Assembly (NCBI GenBank): GCA_029860075.1
Contig: JAOUBX010000009.1
Coordinates: 26,225-90,224, forward strand
Reading direction: 5' to 3'
Origin: Deltaproteobacteria bacterium
GTDB lineage: Bacteria > Desulfobacterota > JADFVX01
DNA: 64,000 bases
In this document: one piece after another, positions 8,049-17,049 of the stretch
How the letters are laid out: each line of letters begins with the position of its first letter
Position numbering within the stretch: the stretch's first letter is position 1
Translations under genes and position numbers: made by a program
The notes under the pieces: model-generated
Told to the model about the DNA's origin: nothing
The model's input: only the letters and a program-made list of their open reading frames with translations
The model's database searches: none

Positions 8049-9749
8049 ATGAATTCTTCTTACATCATCATCGCCGCTTTTTTCTTTTTTTATTTCTTCG
8101 GTTACCGGTATTACGCCAGGAGGATTGAAAGGGAACTCGTCAATCCGGGAGATAATGAAACTCCGGCTTTTTCAAAAAGAGATGGTGTAGATTATGTCCC
8201 CGCAAAAAAATCAATTCTTTTTGGCCATCACTTCGCCTCCATTGCAGGAGCAGGGCCAATCATCGGACCTATCGTTGCACTTGTTAATTTTGGATGGCTT
8301 GCAGCGTTGGCCTGGATAGCTGTCGGTAATGTTTTCATTGGCGCTGTCCACGACTATCTCACGCTTATGCTTTCTGTCAGGAACAAGGGCGTATCCGTTG
8401 CGGATATTGCTGACCGGGCTATGGGCAGAAGGGCGAAAAATATCTTTTCCATTTTTCTCTACCTCGCCCTTGTTCTGGTCGTGACCGTCTTTGGCATGGT
8501 AGGCGCCAATACGCTGGTAGCTCAGCCGGGCATGGTTATTCCAACCTTTGCCCTTGTTCCTGTCGCCATCATATTCGGCTGGGCAGTTTATGTGAGAAAT
8601 GTTCCCCTGCTGCCTGCAACCATAGTCGTAGTGGCCATCAACGCAATGGCTATTTATATTGGATACCATAATCCCGTAGCTTTTCCCAAAGAGGGCATTG
8701 GGGGAATTTCACCTATCAATATCTGGTTTGCCATCCTGATGATTTACGCGGCCCTTGCTTCTGTCTTACCTGTTAATATTCTTTTGCAACCCAGGGATTA
8801 TATAGCCACATTCAACCTCTATCTTGCTATGCTTATCGGCTTTGCCGCTATTCTCTTCGTACGCCCTGAAATGAACGCTCCACCGGTAGTAACGGTTTTC
8901 TCGGAATCAAAGGGGCCTATCTGGCCCATGCTCTTCGTTCTTGTCGCCTGTGGCGCTGTATCGGGTTTCCATTGTCTCGTCTCCAGCGGAACAACATCAA
9001 AGCAGCTTTCCTGCGAAAAGGATGGCAAAGCTATCGCCTTTGGCGGTATGCTTTTTGAGGGTTTCCTGGCGGTCATGACTTTGGTGCTTGTCGGCGCCGG
9101 TCTTTACTGGACACCGCCCCTTGATGGAAACACAGACATGGTCAGGTATGGTATCAGGGAAGTGATGACTTCAGGAGGGTGGGTCGTGGCATTCGGCAAT
9201 GGTTTCGGCAGTATCGTTAGTCAAATGCTCCCTTTTCTCGGTTTTTCTATCGCTTCAATGATTGCAATGACAGCGCTCAAAACCTTTATTCTTACTACAC
9301 TTGATTCATCGACAAGAATTGCCAGGTTTATCATCGAGGAATCCGTTGGCCGCAAGGTTCCGGTTTTTTCAAATAAATACATCGCTCTTTTATTAGTCAT
9401 TGTTCCCTCATACGTGCTGGGAATTTCAAGTGGATATACCAAAATATGGCCCATTTTTGGCGCAACCAACCAGCTCATTGCCGCACTGGCTCTTATGGTT
9501 GTTTCTTCTTATCTGGTAGGAGTAAAAAAACCGCTCAAATATACCCTCATTCCGGCCTTATTTATGATTATCACGACAATAGCCGCTCTGCTATGGCAGG
9601 CATTCAACTTCTATTCGGGAGATAGCCCGGACTATTTTCTTGGCAACCTGTCACTCATTCTTGTGGCGCTGGCCCTTTTTGTCGGTTATGAAGGTTTGTC
9701 TGTTTTTCTAAATCTTGAAAAAAATGAAGAAGCCATTGCCGAGGCATAA
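8049..9749 (+). CDS. cstA: CstA-family peptide/pyruvate transporter
   Basis: This 566-aa polytopic membrane protein belongs to the CstA family. Family hallmarks include the GHHFASIAGAGPIIGPI stretch in the first third and the VNILLQPRDY motif. E. coli CstA and its paralogue BtsT take up peptides and pyruvate, with CstA rising during carbon starvation. The present protein is shorter than E. coli CstA (about 700 aa), as in many anaerobic bacteria, and lacks the long C-terminal extension. No CstA-partner DUF466 gene is visible next to it. The gene stands 42 bp after the LPP20-like gene on the same strand. Confidence 0.9.
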   Translation: MNSSYIIIAAFFFFYFFGYRYYARRIERELVNPGDNETPAFSKRDGVDYVPAKKSILFGHHFASIAGAGPIIGPIVALVNFGWLAALAWIAVGNVFIGAVHDYLTLMLSVRNKGVSVADIADRAMGRRAKNIFSIFLYLALVLVVTVFGMVGANTLVAQPGMVIPTFALVPVAIIFGWAVYVRNVPLLPATIVVVAINAMAIYIGYHNPVAFPKEGIGGISPINIWFAILMIYAALASVLPVNILLQPRDYIATFNLYLAMLIGFAAILFVRPEMNAPPVVTVFSESKGPIWPMLFVLVACGAVSGFHCLVSSGTTSKQLSCEKDGKAIAFGGMLFEGFLAVMTLVLVGAGLYWTPPLDGNTDMVRYGIREVMTSGGWVVAFGNGFGSIVSQMLPFLGFSIASMIAMTALKTFILTTLDSSTRIARFIIEESVGRKVPVFSNKYIALLLVIVPSYVLGISSGYTKIWPIFGATNQLIAALALMVVSSYLVGVKKPLKYTLIPALFMIITTIAALLWQAFNFYSGDSPDYFLGNLSLILVALALFVGYEGLSVFLNLEKNEEAIAEA

Positions 9750-9958
9750 AGAACGTTCATCATTTGGATCAAAAAGGCGGGAAAAAACTTGAATGCCAGT
9801 CATCCTCTTTACGTAATATGACGGCCTGACTCTTCATAAGGCTTAACGCAGCCACGGGGGACAGCATAGAATCAATCAATAAAAAGGATTAAAAGCAAAA
9901 TTACTTTATTTCTATTTTCTTTTGTGTCATTTTTTAAAGGGAAACTGCTTTTTTCTAA

Positions 9959-9983
9959 TTCTTATCGCTTTCAGCGATAAGAA
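9959..9983. promoter_or_regulatory. Perfect 11-bp inverted repeat
   Basis: TTCTTATCGCT and AGCGATAAGAA flank a 3-nt loop in the 305-bp gap before the GGDEF gene, ending 15 bp upstream of a sigma-54-like promoter. It may be an operator or a terminator-like hairpin for cstA. It is followed by AAAAAGGGG rather than T-residues, so an operator fits better. The rest of the gap shows nothing I can identify. Confidence 0.5.
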
Positions 9984-9997
9984 AAAGGGGTATTTCC

Positions 9998-10013
9998 CGG
10001 CATATTACTTGCT
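9998..10013 (+). promoter_or_regulatory. Sigma-54-like promoter upstream of the GGDEF gene
   Basis: CGGCAT-ATTAC-TTGCT matches the -24/-12 consensus TGGCAC-N5-TTGCW in 9 of 11 positions and keeps the invariant GG and GC with exact 10-bp spacing. A start site would fall about 30 bp before the ATG at 10055. Confidence 0.6.
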
Positions 10014-10054
10014 TCTGTATTATTAGCTTCTATTGAAAGGCTTATGGAGGACTT

Positions 10055-11407
10055 ATGCCAAAAGTGTTGATTATTGGTGGAGGGGAAGGCGGAGCGCTGC
10101 TGCTTCCCATCCTGAATGAAGACAAGAATATAGAAATCCTCGGTGTCGCCGACATCAAAACGGATGCACCGGCTATTTTTAAAGCGAGAGAGCTTGGAAT
10201 TCCTACCTCTGACAGTTACAAAGAATTACTTAAAACCTGTTCACCCGAGGTTATTATTAATGTAACAGGGAGCCGGGAAATATCGGATGATCTCTACCAG
10301 AGAAAAGAAGCGCATACGGAAATACTGGGAGGCCTCAGCGCTAACCTTCTTTTTAAACTGGTCGACGAAAGAAGAAAGAGTGAGGAGCAGATATCAAGAA
10401 GTCTGCAGGAGCAGCATATGCTCTATGATATCGGGATCATGCTTTCTTCCTCAGATAAGCAGGAAGACATGCTGCTCACCATTATACAGTATGCCATGAG
10501 ACTAACCGACATGCCTGCAGGCAGTATTACTTTATATAATGAAACGACAGGTAAAATGGAACTGATGGCCAGCGTCGGTTTTAGTGATTCATTTACAACC
10601 AAAACCTCATGGGATATAGAGAAGGGGGGCTTATCAGATCATATTTTGAATGAGGGGAAAACAGTTGCCATAAAAAATATAAAGGAACTCATAAAGGTTG
10701 ACAGACCGGCCCTGGAAGCGGAAAATATCAAATCTCTTCTTGCAACACCGCTTATCGCAGAAAGAAAGACAATCGGTATTCTTTATGTCGATGATTTTGA
10801 AGAGAGGGAATTTACCCCGAAAGATGAATCTATTATCGCCCTGCTGGCAACGCAGGCGGCAGCAGCTATCGAAAAACTGCAACTTCTCGAAAAAACGAGA
10901 AAACTGGCCATAACCGATGAATTAACGACACTGCATAATCACAGGCACTTTGTCCACCTTCTCACTGAAGAGTTGAAAAGGGCCAAGCGCTATTCACGGC
11001 CCCTTTCAGTTATGCTTATCGATATCGATCATTTCAAACATTATAATGACACCAACGGTCATATTGAGGGTAACGATGTTCTTAAAGATGTTGCCGCCGC
11101 AATGCTTCAAAGCATCAGGGATATCGATATTCTGGCAAGATATGGGGGCGAAGAATTTGCCGTTATTCTTCCTGAAGCCGACAAGGCTGAAACGGGCAAA
11201 TGCGCTGAAAGGGTAAGGAAGGCTATTGAAGGCAAAAAATTTGCCAACCAGGAAAAACAGCCTCTCGGTAACCTGACGGTAAGTATCGGTTATTCTACCT
11301 ATCCCGAGGACGCAAAGATGCAGAGATCACTGCTAAACAGGGCTGATATCGCACTTTACAAGGCAAAAGAAGAAGGAAGAAACAAGGCTATCGCTTTTAG
11401 ACAGTAA
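10055..11407 (+). CDS. Diguanylate cyclase with Rossmann and GAF domains
   Basis: The 450-aa protein has three parts: an N-terminal Rossmann-like domain (residues 1-105, opening with KVLIIGGGEGGALLLPIL), a GAF domain (about 120-280) and a C-terminal GGDEF domain. The active site is GGEEF (364-368). An allosteric I-site RDID lies five residues before it, so c-di-GMP synthesis with product inhibition is expected. The nucleotide-binding N-terminus is an unusual sensor for a diguanylate cyclase and could report NAD(H) or a sugar-nucleotide-like ligand; this is inference. No transmembrane segment is visible, so it is probably cytoplasmic. A GGAGG precedes the ATG, and a sigma-54-like promoter lies just upstream. 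Confidence 0.88.
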   Translation: MPKVLIIGGGEGGALLLPILNEDKNIEILGVADIKTDAPAIFKARELGIPTSDSYKELLKTCSPEVIINVTGSREISDDLYQRKEAHTEILGGLSANLLFKLVDERRKSEEQISRSLQEQHMLYDIGIMLSSSDKQEDMLLTIIQYAMRLTDMPAGSITLYNETTGKMELMASVGFSDSFTTKTSWDIEKGGLSDHILNEGKTVAIKNIKELIKVDRPALEAENIKSLLATPLIAERKTIGILYVDDFEEREFTPKDESIIALLATQAAAAIEKLQLLEKTRKLAITDELTTLHNHRHFVHLLTEELKRAKRYSRPLSVMLIDIDHFKHYNDTNGHIEGNDVLKDVAAAMLQSIRDIDILARYGGEEFAVILPEADKAETGKCAERVRKAIEGKKFANQEKQPLGNLTVSIGYSTYPEDAKMQRSLLNRADIALYKAKEEGRNKAIAFRQ

Positions 11408-11525
11408 ATTTCTTCAACGGCTTTTACCCCTCATAAATTCAATTGCAGATTTGATCTCCCTTTTCCTTCCCTTTATGCAGGTTCCTTTCCATGGCATACC
11501 ATGAAATCCTTCCATAGCAGCCTGT

Positions 11526-13040
11526 TCACCCTTTAAGAATCATCCTGTTTGTTTTGGACCGGCTTTCACCAACGGATGTGACACGGATAGCCGGCTTATC
11601 GATAACAGGGCATTTATTTTCACAAATACCGCAGCCTATACATTTATCAGGGTCGAGATAGGGCCGTTTGAGGGTTTTTTTTGATCCGTCACGGGCCCTG
11701 ATCTCTTCTGTACGATACCAAATAGCTTTCGGTGAAGTAGGGCAGACTTCTTCACAAACAATGCATTCCCTGTCCATAGCCCATGGTAAACATCGTCCAC
11801 GGTCATAAAATGCCGTACCCAGCTTGACAGGTTTTTCATAGGGTTTTTTCCCCAGTTTTTCTTCAAGCGATATCTTTCTTATGGCGCCCGTAGGGCAGAC
11901 CTGGCCGCAAAGGGTGCAATTATGCTCACAATAGCCGATCTTGTTAATAAGAATGGGTGTCCAGAGTCCCTCAAGGCCGCTTTCAAATAACGCCGGCTGC
12001 AAAACATTGGTGGGGCAGACCCGCATGCATTCGGAACATTTGATACAGCGCTTGAGAAAGTCCTTCTCTTCCAGAGAACCCGGGGGTCTGATCAGGCCCG
12101 GGGCCGACTCTCTCTCTCCTGTAAGGGATGACTTCATCATGGGGAAGAAAATAAAGGAGGCTACCCCTGTTTCAATAAGCCGCCTGCGGCTTATATCGAA
12201 GGGTTGATGAATGGAAGTCGAGGGCTCAGGAAGACCGTATCGCAAAGCGCCCTCAGGGCAAGCAGAAATGCAGTTCATGCAAACATGGCATTCACTGGCT
12301 CTAAGTTGGGAGTGCGGATCGCAGCCTCCCTGACAATGATGGACACACTTTCGGCAATCGGTGCACTTTTCCACATCCCTTCGGATTCTAAAAAGTGATA
12401 ATAGCGATATGAACCCCAGAAAGGCCCCCAGGGGACAGATGGTTCGGCACCAGAACCGGGTCATAAAACGGTTGGCAAAAAGGATGGCTACAAATATTAT
12501 GGCAATGGCAACGCCGCCATAGAATAAAGGCTGCTTCAGATAAATCAGTCCTCCCGCACGATTGAAGGCCGGAAAGGCGGCTGTTACAAAAGAACGCACC
12601 GTAAGCGCAATTGGATCGAAGAGGCCTGTTTGCAGGCTGCCCAGCATGGCCAGTATAAACAAAAAAATCAGAAGGTAATATTTAAAGCGGAAGCTCTCGC
12701 CATAGGTATTTCCCTCAAGATAGTGGACTACCTTTTTTTTATTAAATATATAGCTTGTCCATTGATTGAGAATACCGAGAGGACAAATCCAGGAACAAAA
12801 AAAGCGTCCCAAAAGAAGCGTGCCTGTGATAATGATTAGAGACCAGGCCAGACCTTTATAGATCGTTCCACTGGTAAGAAAGGAAAGGACAGAAGTGAGA
12901 GGATCGATCTGAAGAAAGAGGGAGACTTCATAGCCCTTCATGCTTTTGTAGTCTGTTATAAGCAAGAGGATGAGAAAAAGGAGAAAGAAAAAGAGTGAAT
13001 AAATTCGCCTTAAATTTTGAAGACTCAGGATTTTTCTCAT
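11526..13040 (-). CDS. Membrane-bound polyferredoxin, NapH/NapG-like fusion
   Basis: The 504-aa product begins with several transmembrane helices and two CxxxCP-type signatures (FCSWICPLG, WCRTICPLGAF) typical of NapH/NosR/YccM membrane ferredoxins. A cysteine-rich C-terminal half follows with at least five further clusters, including CTDCRKCVHHC, CHVCMNCISACP, CIKCSECMRVCP, CTLCGQVCP and CIGCGICENKCP, as in MauM/NapG ferredoxins. It thus combines quinol-side membrane and [4Fe-4S] electron-transfer modules in one chain. The electron donor and acceptor are unknown; no reductase is adjacent. The ATG at 13040 is chosen because GGGAG lies 6 nt upstream. The frame is open to 13094 but without a ribosome-binding site. 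Confidence 0.82.
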   Translation of the reverse strand: MRKILSLQNLRRIYSLFFFLLFLILLLITDYKSMKGYEVSLFLQIDPLTSVLSFLTSGTIYKGLAWSLIIITGTLLLGRFFCSWICPLGILNQWTSYIFNKKKVVHYLEGNTYGESFRFKYYLLIFLFILAMLGSLQTGLFDPIALTVRSFVTAAFPAFNRAGGLIYLKQPLFYGGVAIAIIFVAILFANRFMTRFWCRTICPLGAFLGFISLLSLFRIRRDVEKCTDCRKCVHHCQGGCDPHSQLRASECHVCMNCISACPEGALRYGLPEPSTSIHQPFDISRRRLIETGVASFIFFPMMKSSLTGERESAPGLIRPPGSLEEKDFLKRCIKCSECMRVCPTNVLQPALFESGLEGLWTPILINKIGYCEHNCTLCGQVCPTGAIRKISLEEKLGKKPYEKPVKLGTAFYDRGRCLPWAMDRECIVCEEVCPTSPKAIWYRTEEIRARDGSKKTLKRPYLDPDKCIGCGICENKCPVIDKPAIRVTSVGESRSKTNRMILKG

Positions 13041-13193
13041 TACCATCTCCCGGAGACTTCCTCTCAGGAAGTCTTCATTAAAGACAAAGGACATGAAAAA
13101 GTATAGATTAAAGGAAAAGGCTTTTCAATAACCTTAATGGACTTGATTTTTGGTCTGCCTGTCGATATCCTTATGGCACTGAATATCAAAGGA

Positions 13194-13290
13194 GGAAGGG
13201 AAAAGCATCCGGTGGTGCTGCCGGTCTTCAAAACCGGAGGTCCTGGTGAAAAGCCGGGATGGTGGGTTCGACTCCCGCTCCCTTCCGCCA
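13194..13290 (+). tRNA. selC: tRNA-Sec (UCA)
   Basis: The 97-nt gene has the selenocysteine-tRNA architecture: an 8-bp acceptor stem (GGAAGGGA with TCCCTTCC), G discriminator and encoded CCA, a T-loop GGTTCGACTCC, a long variable arm, and the anticodon loop CTTCAAAA giving anticodon TCA. It shows that the organism reads UGA as selenocysteine, although selA, selB, selD and obvious selenoprotein genes are not in the window. It lies 133 bp beyond the 3' end of the contractile-tail operon, on the opposite strand. Confidence 0.95.
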
Positions 13291-13423
13291 AGTTCTCCTA
13301 AATTTTAATCCCTTAAGCTTTCTCCCGGTGCTGAAAAGTACTGCTGCCGGAGTAGGTGAGATTAATGAAGAGACTGTCAAAACTTTCGATTCTACTTGAA
13401 GGGAACGTAAGGCTTTTCCCCTC

Positions 13424-14212
13424 TTATTTCTCTGCCGCCTTTTTAACAGGTTGTGTTTCATATTGGATTTTTTCAATAACAGCTTGGGGCTCTTCAGCGC
13501 CAAGGGCCACTGAAACTTCAAGCTCGCCCAAGAGGGCAATGCCGGCAGTAACACGGTAAAAGTGGGTGCTGCCTGCTTTATGGCTGCTTCTTTCAATCAG
13601 GTCCGGAAGGGCGGCCGGTTTTAAAAGACGCATATTGACACCACTCTCATCTTCCGGTGAATAGAGAGTGTCCATGTTCACAAAGGCCGCCAAAAGCGCA
13701 TTAAGGGACCGGGTAAACAAGGCGTCGGCATCGTTAATTTTCCCGGCCCGGACGGTCAGGTTGACTGCAATACGGCAGGGGCGGGTTTCGCGGTACCCTT
13801 TGGCCGGATTCCCTTGCAGAACGGCTTTAACACCCGGCTTGCCCTTTGCCGGAGGATGGTAAAAGCATAAGGTCCGGTTTTCGACAAAGCAGTCGTCACC
13901 CAGGGTAACTGAATGACCCGGTGGGGCTTCAACCTCGACCACCTCTCCCGGTATATTTTCAGGCAGCGTAAAATTACTTTTTTTGCCGTTTGCATCCCAG
14001 ACATGACGATGAGAAGTCCGCGCGCGTCCACGGGCGGTCAGGATCTCTTCATTAGTGGGTGGGATGGCCGCTTTAAATTCACATACCGACACTTGCACCA
14101 CCTCTTTGACGTTTGTCGCAGGTTCTGCGGCGGGACCCGGAACCACCGGGACGGCGTCATCAATGACGTCCCTTACGGCAGCATGCAGTTTTTTTTCAAG
14201 TAAGGCGAGCAA
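13424..14212 (-). CDS. Last gene of the contractile-tail operon; possible tail terminator
   Basis: The 262-aa protein closes the operon. I do not recognise the family with confidence. Its N-terminus (LLEKKLHAAVRDVIDDA) and a C-terminal section with alternating beta strands and helices (ALFTRSLNALLAAFVNM, THFYRVTAGIALLGELEVSVAL) resemble tail-terminator or Pvc16-type proteins that cap the sheath and tube, and a cap would otherwise be missing. The middle contains a beta-rich insert (EVEAPPGHSVTLGDDCF). The C-terminus is lysine- and alanine-rich (QPVKKAAEK). It starts 18 bp after the small coiled-coil gene. The terminator role is inference from fold impression and from absence of another candidate. 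Confidence 0.45.
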   Translation of the reverse strand: MLALLEKKLHAAVRDVIDDAVPVVPGPAAEPATNVKEVVQVSVCEFKAAIPPTNEEILTARGRARTSHRHVWDANGKKSNFTLPENIPGEVVEVEAPPGHSVTLGDDCFVENRTLCFYHPPAKGKPGVKAVLQGNPAKGYRETRPCRIAVNLTVRAGKINDADALFTRSLNALLAAFVNMDTLYSPEDESGVNMRLLKPAALPDLIERSSHKAGSTHFYRVTAGIALLGELEVSVALGAEEPQAVIEKIQYETQPVKKAAEK

Positions 14213-14229
14213 TACTTTCCCTCCACAGC

Positions 14230-14487
14230 TTATCCGGCTTTTGCCACTTTGTTATCTGATTCCTTAGAACGGGTTTCGTCAATACTTTTTATATCTGCAA
14301 TTTCCGCCCTTGATTTATCATCATCGCATTTTACCAGTTCTTCTTCCAGAACTTGTATTGCACCACTGATACGGAGCAAAGTATTCTGAAGCTCTTCCTG
14401 TCGTTTTTCCAGGTCCGCAAGCATATTCCGTCCGGATTCAAATTCAGATTTGAGGTTATTAAGACGTTTCTTTAGATTCTCTTTCAA
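14230..14487 (-). CDS. Small coiled-coil protein of the tail operon
   Basis: This 85-aa hydrophilic protein is predicted to be almost entirely helical. Heptad-like spacing of L, I and M runs through residues 5-55 (LNNLKSEFESGRNMLADLEKRQEELQ is one stretch), after which the chain turns charged and lysine-rich. It resembles small fibre-associated or trimerising coiled coils but matches no named family I know. It lies between the fibre gene and the last gene of the operon, in the place where fibre chaperones or attachment factors are often found; that role is inferred from position only. AAGGAGGA precedes the ATG. Confidence 0.5.
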   Translation of the reverse strand: MKENLKKRLNNLKSEFESGRNMLADLEKRQEELQNTLLRISGAIQVLEEELVKCDDDKSRAEIADIKSIDETRSKESDNKVAKAG

Positions 14488-14532
14488 AAATATCCTCCTT
14501 TTGCCTTTTGGTGAAGGATTTCTACTTTCATC

Positions 14533-15534
14533 CTATTTCGCCACATGAGGCGTATTATGATAATTATGAATAACTCGTATCTTTCCGTCACAATCGACCC
14601 ATCCCTGCCAATAGTGTCCCCGCCATTTTTTGTGATCCTGTATTGCCCGTACCATTGTACCAACGGGCCTGCCGGACAATTTATTTTTAAAAAATTTCAT
14701 TATGGGGTGATTTGAATGTGCCCACTTATCATTATTACCGGTTTTGATTACTTCCAATTTCTCAAAGATATAGCCATTTACATCGAGTTTAGCTTTTGGA
14801 TCAGTTGTTCCGATACCCACGTTGCCTTTACTTTTTACAACAAGCAGGTTGTGTTGAAGGTTAACACCATCTTTACCCCCTACTACGCCCTGGCCTATTT
14901 GAGCATAAATACCATACATTCCCCAAGCGGCACCAACCCGCAAACCTCCACCGTCATTCTTCTCTGCATCCTTAAAATAATTTCTCCCGGTGCTCCCCTG
15001 GATTGTATTTCCATTAACCGTTAACTTTCCTGCAATTTCAGTATTACCATCAACGAGCAAATTCTTATTACCCGGATCAGAATCTCCACCCACATGCAAT
15101 CCACCCATAATGGCGAGTTTAGCTTTTGGATTAGATGTTCCGATACCGACATTTGCATTTACAGACAGTTTGCCCTTTATTTCAGCATTACCATCAACAA
15201 GTAAATTCTTATCACCCGGATCGGCAGCACCACCTACATGCAAACCGCCGTTTACAGCCAGCATTGCCTTTGGCGGCGCCTCAAAACCGATTCCCGTATT
15301 GCAGTTTATGGAAAGCGCTTTTCCTTTGGCCGATAAGATATGGGCAACGGCCAGACTTTTTACAGAAAGGTCCGTCGTTTCTGTAACAGCAGCGCCATCC
15401 AGTTTGCCTCCCTGATCATCATCACCGTTATGGGAATGCTTGTTCAGAAAGTCACGGATTTTTATTTGTATCTCATTCCAGTCCTGGGCAGTAATGAAAT
15501 CACCTGCTTTTCGTTCAATAAAGGGCTTACTCAT
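14533..15534 (-). CDS. Tail fibre protein with internal duplication
   Basis: The 333-aa protein is the likely receptor-binding fibre. The N-terminus (residues 1-35, IERKAGDFITAQDWNEIQ) is a typical baseplate-attachment region. It is followed by a repeat of about 49 residues present twice (81-127 and 130-176) with the pattern VGIGT-NPKAKLA-GGLHVGG-DPG-KNLLVDGN, and a third partial NVGIGTTDPKAKLDVNG near residue 245. Such beta-strand units form trimeric fibre shafts and often end in an S74-like chaperone domain. No S74 domain is seen; instead the tip is a short aromatic and histidine-rich domain. The gene overlaps the preceding I-like gene by 8 bp. Confidence 0.8.
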   Translation of the reverse strand: MSKPFIERKAGDFITAQDWNEIQIKIRDFLNKHSHNGDDDQGGKLDGAAVTETTDLSVKSLAVAHILSAKGKALSINCNTGIGFEAPPKAMLAVNGGLHVGGAADPGDKNLLVDGNAEIKGKLSVNANVGIGTSNPKAKLAIMGGLHVGGDSDPGNKNLLVDGNTEIAGKLTVNGNTIQGSTGRNYFKDAEKNDGGGLRVGAAWGMYGIYAQIGQGVVGGKDGVNLQHNLLVVKSKGNVGIGTTDPKAKLDVNGYIFEKLEVIKTGNNDKWAHSNHPIMKFFKNKLSGRPVGTMVRAIQDHKKWRGHYWQGWVDCDGKIRVIHNYHNTPHVAK

Positions 15535-17014
15535 TTTCTCTCTCCTTATTGGGGGATTTATCTTCCATTTCGTCTACAGCTTCAAATGCCGTATAATCAA
15601 GGCGGGCATTATTAAATATGCCCGATGTTGCCATTCGTTCCGCCGGCAGCAGTTGATCATTAAAATCCAGTGACAGGGCGGGCGGCTTCATCATTTCATC
15701 GAGATTTATGTTGTCTGGTTCGCCTGAAATTGAGAGATCAGTTTCTGTCATTCCTGGCCGGTCTTCCATATGCAACCTGTCCCGAAACCACAATACCGGC
15801 TCCAGCCGGGCCTGCACGCCGGCTGCCCGGCCATATAGCAACATGCCGTTGAGCGCCGCCTGTAATTGTTTGAAATTTTCCATAAAGGGAGGGACATAAT
15901 CTCCGGGAATTCTAAGCGAAAAACAGGCCGGTCTTCGTCCCTGCCAGGAGAGTGTCAGATCGATGGGTGGTCCATCGTCACTGGATGCATTTTTCAACAG
16001 TTCTTCCCTGTCGGAGCGGCCCGTCAGGTATGATTGGAGTTCCTCTTTTTTAACGGTGCGATAGATCCAGTTATTTTTTCCCGGTTGCAGACATGGAAAG
16101 TTCAATTGATCGCTAAAAGCGGCAAACCTGGCGCTGCCGAAGGTAGTTTCGGTCTCGTTGAACCTCGATCCCTGCCCCGTCATGAGTACTCTTGGTCCGC
16201 CAAAACGAACGCCGTATTTACCCTCAGGTGTATCAAAAACCGAATTATCACCGTCAAAGCAGCGCCCCCCTGTTTGAAGGGCGTCGTTTCGAAGAAGCAG
16301 AGGCGGCCCATCACTTTGCAAGTGCAATTCGGCTCCCGATGAAATTTTGCCCACATATAAAATCCGGATACCGCTTTCTTTATGAATCAGCATGGGGACA
16401 GAGATGATCCTGTCCAGGGATTGATCCGTTGTTAAAATCAGCCCCGGTGCAGCCGCGTCAAGTGTATGGTTAGTCATACTATAAGATTTACCGGGAATCA
16501 TCTTTTCAAAGGTAATGCAACTCGGCTCAATGGGATTTTCTTCCAGTTCGAGGCGCAGGGTCCGTTTGCCGTCACCGTCGGCAACGGTAAACCTGGCAAC
16601 AGCAATATTACCTTCCCACTCTATTTGGGGATCACTCTTTGCCCGGTAGGTGAGCGCTGCAAGTCTCAGGATTGACCGGGCGCTGCCCAATCCTTCCCTG
16701 TGAATGTGGACATATTTGCCCAGCCGTTGCCGAAAGTGGGGAGCCGATTCATCTCGCCCCGGAAAAAGCCCGAAAAGGCCGGCAATGCGGCCCAGTTCGG
16801 TTGTCCCTTTGGCAGCCAGGTTGTCACCGGGATCATGCCAGCCACGGGCATGGTGATACCATCTGGAACGCATGAGTCGTTTTGAGCCTTCTCCCATACG
16901 CACCATCTCCCCGGCCAATGCGGAAAAGACGGCTGAAATTTTAGCCCCCTCTTGCATCGCCTTTGGCAGATAGCCCCTCATTTTGCCGGCATAGGGATTT
17001 TTATTCATTATCAA
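15527..17014 (-). CDS. Baseplate protein I-like (tail protein I family)
   Basis: The 495-aa product follows the baseplate J gene and has the N-terminal features of the P2 gpI/Mu gp48 group (YLPKAMQEGAKISAVFSALAGEMVRM, then ELGRIAGLFGL). These proteins join the baseplate wedge to the fibre. It is much longer than gpI (about 180-200 aa): about 300 extra residues of beta-rich sequence follow, which may form a fibre-holding or surface domain. Assignment rests on order and N-terminal resemblance. It overlaps the downstream fibre gene by 8 bp, in line with a physical partnership. Confidence 0.6.
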   Translation of the reverse strand: MIMNKNPYAGKMRGYLPKAMQEGAKISAVFSALAGEMVRMGEGSKRLMRSRWYHHARGWHDPGDNLAAKGTTELGRIAGLFGLFPGRDESAPHFRQRLGKYVHIHREGLGSARSILRLAALTYRAKSDPQIEWEGNIAVARFTVADGDGKRTLRLELEENPIEPSCITFEKMIPGKSYSMTNHTLDAAAPGLILTTDQSLDRIISVPMLIHKESGIRILYVGKISSGAELHLQSDGPPLLLRNDALQTGGRCFDGDNSVFDTPEGKYGVRFGGPRVLMTGQGSRFNETETTFGSARFAAFSDQLNFPCLQPGKNNWIYRTVKKEELQSYLTGRSDREELLKNASSDDGPPIDLTLSWQGRRPACFSLRIPGDYVPPFMENFKQLQAALNGMLLYGRAAGVQARLEPVLWFRDRLHMEDRPGMTETDLSISGEPDNINLDEMMKPPALSLDFNDQLLPAERMATSGIFNNARLDYTAFEAVDEMEDKSPNKERENE

Positions 17015-17049
17015 AAAATATTGTCCTCAAATTAAAGTGTTATAAAAAA

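Noticed and set aside
13228..13596. 122-codon frame antisense across selC
   Set aside because: It overlaps the tRNA gene and the 3' end of the tail operon in another frame; no sign of coding.
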